Shown one piece after another: positions 6,743 through 8,705 of a stretch of DNA of 8,705 nt. The stretch lies in NCBI GenBank assembly GCA_020444775.1, contig JAGRHX010000113.1, forward strand, positions 1 through 8,705. Direction: 5' to 3'. Origin of the DNA: Gammaproteobacteria bacterium. GTDB lineage: Bacteria; Pseudomonadota; Gammaproteobacteria; HK1. Under the pieces are notes generated by a model. It was not told the origin of the DNA. It did not search any database and was given only the letters and a program-made list of their open reading frames with translations. Within the stretch, counting starts at the first letter, position 1; every line of letters begins with the position of its first letter. The translations under genes were made by a program, and so were the position numbers.

Positions 6743-8704
6743 TCATGGACCACCCACGTCGCGGTTCTGCTGCAGCGACAGCAGCCGGCCGTCCTCGTCG
6801 AACAGCCTCGACAACTGCTCGGCGTTGCAGGGCAGGCCCAACGAGAAGCCCTGGGCGCTGTCACACTTCAAGGCCTTCAGGATCTCGGTCACGTCGGCAC
6901 TCTCGGCACCTTCGGCGTTTACCCGAAGACCTAGGGTCTTCGCCAGGTGGGTCATGGACTTGACCAGCCCCAGGTAGTGCGGGGTGCTTGCGAGCTCGGT
7001 CACCAGGGAACGATCGATCTTGAGCGTGTCGAACTGGAAGCTGTGCAGGAACTTGAAGGACGAGTTACCGCGTCCGAAGTCGTCTATCGCCAGCCGAACG
7101 CCGAGCTTCTTCAGGCTGGACAGCACCGCCTTGGCGACCGCGTCGTTTCGGATCAATGTGGATTCGGTGAACTCGAAGCGCAGGCAAGCCGGCGGCAGCT
7201 CGAACCGTCCGAGACAGCTCTCCGTGCGGGTGGCCAGATCGCCGTACTCGAGCTCCTCGTGCGAGATGTTGATGGACACGAACCAGTCGGCCGCCCGGCT
7301 CCAGCGCCGGCGCCAATCGGCCAGACGCGCGCAAGCCTCTTCCAACACCCACTGACCGATCGCCTTGATCTGGTGCGATTCGATCGCGATCGGCAGGAAC
7401 GCTTCCGGCAGCAGCCGGCCGGCGCGTGGATGCTGCCATCTCAGTAGCGCCTCGAATCCGATCACGGTCGTGTCGGCGAGCGATACGATCGGCTGGTACT
7501 CGAGCTCGAGCTCCTGGCGCTGCAGAGCCTCACGCAACTCGCTCTCCAGACGCAGCGCGCTCATCGCTTCGACGTGCATATGCTGATCGAACAGCACGTG
7601 ACAGCCGCCGCCGCGAGCCTTGGCCTTGTACATGGCCGCATCGGCGTCACGCAGCATCTCCTCGGGCTTGGTGTAGCGCTCACTGGAGCGGACCACGCCG
7701 ATGCTGGTGGAGATCCGCACCAGCTCGCCGTTCAAGCGGTAAGGCGCGCGGATCGCGCTCTGGATTCGCTCCAGCAGCGAATCCAGGTCCTCCTGGGCAT
7801 CCGCATGCTCGAGCAGGATGGTGAACTCGTCGCCACCCAGACGCGCCAGCGTGTCGCTGTTGCGCAGCAGGCCCTTGACCCGCGCCGACACCTCGACCAA
7901 CAACTTGTCACCGACGATATGGCCGAGGCTGTCGTTGACCAGCTTGAAGCGATCGAGATCGAAGAACAGCACCACGAACTCGAACTCGGGACGACGGCCG
8001 CGTATGTCCAGACAGTGGCCGAGTCGGTCCAGGAACAGGACCCGATTCGGCAGACCCGTCAGGGCATCGTGCAGCGCGTCGTGCTCGAGCTTCTCCTGAG
8101 CCGCGACCTGCGCAGAGATGTCCGACATGGAGCCGGCCAGACGCGTCGCGATACCGTCGCGGCCACGAACCGCCAGTCCCCGGCTCAGCATCCAACGATA
8201 GCCCAGCCTGCGGTGTGCGATTCTGAACCGACTCTCGAAATGGTCCGTCTTGGCGTCCAGGTGCGCGCGTATCTCGGCCCGGACCCGGGTGACATCACTG
8301 GGATGAACGCGGCTCAACCATTCCTTTGGCGAGGCCGACGAGGCACCCGAGGTGTCGCCGATGAGCTCCCTCCAGCGCGGCGAGTAGTAGATGACACCGG
8401 TGCTCAGGTCCCAGTCCCACAGGCCGTCATTGGCGGCGCTCGCGGCAAGCGCGTAGCGCTCCTCGCTGAGGCGTAGCTCACGCATGGCCTTGCTCGACTT
8501 GAGCATGTAACTCACACGCTTTGGCAGCAAGGTCCAGTTGATTGGCTTCAGAGCGAACTCGGTCGCGCCCATCGCGTAGGCGTGCTCGATGGAGGCGATG
8601 TCGTCGAGCCCGGTGAGCATCAAGATCGGCAGGGTCTCCTCGCTGTCCATCGAACGAATGTGCTGGCAGACCGCGAAGCCGTCCACGTTGGGCATCATCA
8701 CATC
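6743..8704 (-). CDS. Response regulator, REC-PAS-GGDEF-EAL, 5' end cut by window edge
   Basis: The frame is open to the right edge; the first full codon (8704-8702) is the receiver phospho-Asp of DVMMPNVDGF, so the true start and the first half of the REC domain lie outside. Counting that Asp as residue 1, 653 residues are visible: rest of REC with Thr 31 and Lys 53 (LKPIN); PAS about 84-198 (DGLWDWDLSTG); GGDEF about 207-370 with HDALTGLPNR, FFDLDRFK, inhibitory-site RNSD at 281-284 and LGGDEF at 289-294; EAL about 385-640 with GFEALLRW, SINIS, FEFTES, AIDDFGRGNSSF, LKIDRS, NAEGAE and QGF. The residues for cyclic di-GMP synthesis, product inhibition and hydrolysis are essentially all present, though loop 6 of the EAL domain is DDFGRGNSS instead of the usual DDFGTGYSS. 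It shares its domain order and the receiver-exit motif (KPINWTLL versus KPLNFELL) with the next gene, which starts 133 bases downstream, indicating an old duplication or parallel recruitment. Likely partner of the hybrid kinase (inferred). Confidence 0.94.
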   Translation of the reverse strand, partial: DVMMPNVDGFAVCQHIRSMDSEETLPILMLTGLDDIASIEHAYAMGATEFALKPINWTLLPKRVSYMLKSSKAMRELRLSEERYALAASAANDGLWDWDLSTGVIYYSPRWRELIGDTSGASSASPKEWLSRVHPSDVTRVRAEIRAHLDAKTDHFESRFRIAHRRLGYRWMLSRGLAVRGRDGIATRLAGSMSDISAQVAAQEKLEHDALHDALTGLPNRVLFLDRLGHCLDIRGRRPEFEFVVLFFDLDRFKLVNDSLGHIVGDKLLVEVSARVKGLLRNSDTLARLGGDEFTILLEHADAQEDLDSLLERIQSAIRAPYRLNGELVRISTSIGVVRSSERYTKPEEMLRDADAAMYKAKARGGGCHVLFDQHMHVEAMSALRLESELREALQRQELELEYQPIVSLADTTVIGFEALLRWQHPRAGRLLPEAFLPIAIESHQIKAIGQWVLEEACARLADWRRRWSRAADWFVSINISHEELEYGDLATRTESCLGRFELPPACLRFEFTESTLIRNDAVAKAVLSSLKKLGVRLAIDDFGRGNSSFKFLHSFQFDTLKIDRSLVTELASTPHYLGLVKSMTHLAKTLGLRVNAEGAESADVTEILKALKCDSAQGFSLGLPCNAEQLSRLFDEDGRLLSLQQNRDVGGP

Positions 8705-8705
8705 G

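Noticed and set aside
6610..6864. N-terminal extension of the second REC-PAS-GGDEF-EAL protein to an ATG at 6864
   Set aside because: It would overlap the preceding gene by 122 bases and encodes Cys/Arg-rich sequence unlike any domain; the ATG at 6609 has a good ribosome site and sits just before the REC domain.
7574..8476. Plus-strand open frame of 300 codons
   Set aside because: Antisense to the PAS and GGDEF domains of the upstream regulator; no recognisable features.

Overview
The window is GC-rich, and all four genes lie head to tail on the minus strand with short gaps (about 70-135 bases). Protein style and domain architecture suggest a gammaproteobacterium, perhaps of a purple-sulfur or related environmental lineage, but no marker gene proves this. 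No tRNA, rRNA, CRISPR, transposase or clear promoter or terminator is visible, so one polycistronic transcript entering from the right edge is the simplest reading.

In transcription order (right to left): (1) 8704-6743, a response regulator with REC-PAS-GGDEF-EAL domains; its N-terminus is cut off by the window edge, and the first complete codon is the phospho-acceptor Asp. (2) 6609-4342, a second, divergent REC-PAS-GGDEF-EAL protein. (3) 4262-948, a membrane-bound hybrid histidine kinase: two membrane segments around a tandem Cache-like sensor, then HAMP, HisKA, HATPase, two receivers and a C-terminal HPt. (4) 875-1, a diaminopimelate epimerase (DapF) family protein cut off by the left edge just after its second catalytic Cys. 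This last gene has no stop codon in the window but reads open to the edge in a clear DapF frame.

Inference: genes 1-3 form a signalling module. The kinase would sense a periplasmic ligand, pass phosphate through its receivers and HPt, and phosphorylate one or both REC-PAS-GGDEF-EAL proteins, setting cyclic di-GMP level. No DNA-binding output domain is present, so the output would be purely second-messenger. The DapF-like enzyme is the surprise: it keeps both catalytic Cys residues but has changed residues where DapF normally recognises the distal end of diaminopimelate, and carries two extra segments. It may therefore be a racemase or epimerase for another amino acid rather than the lysine/peptidoglycan enzyme.
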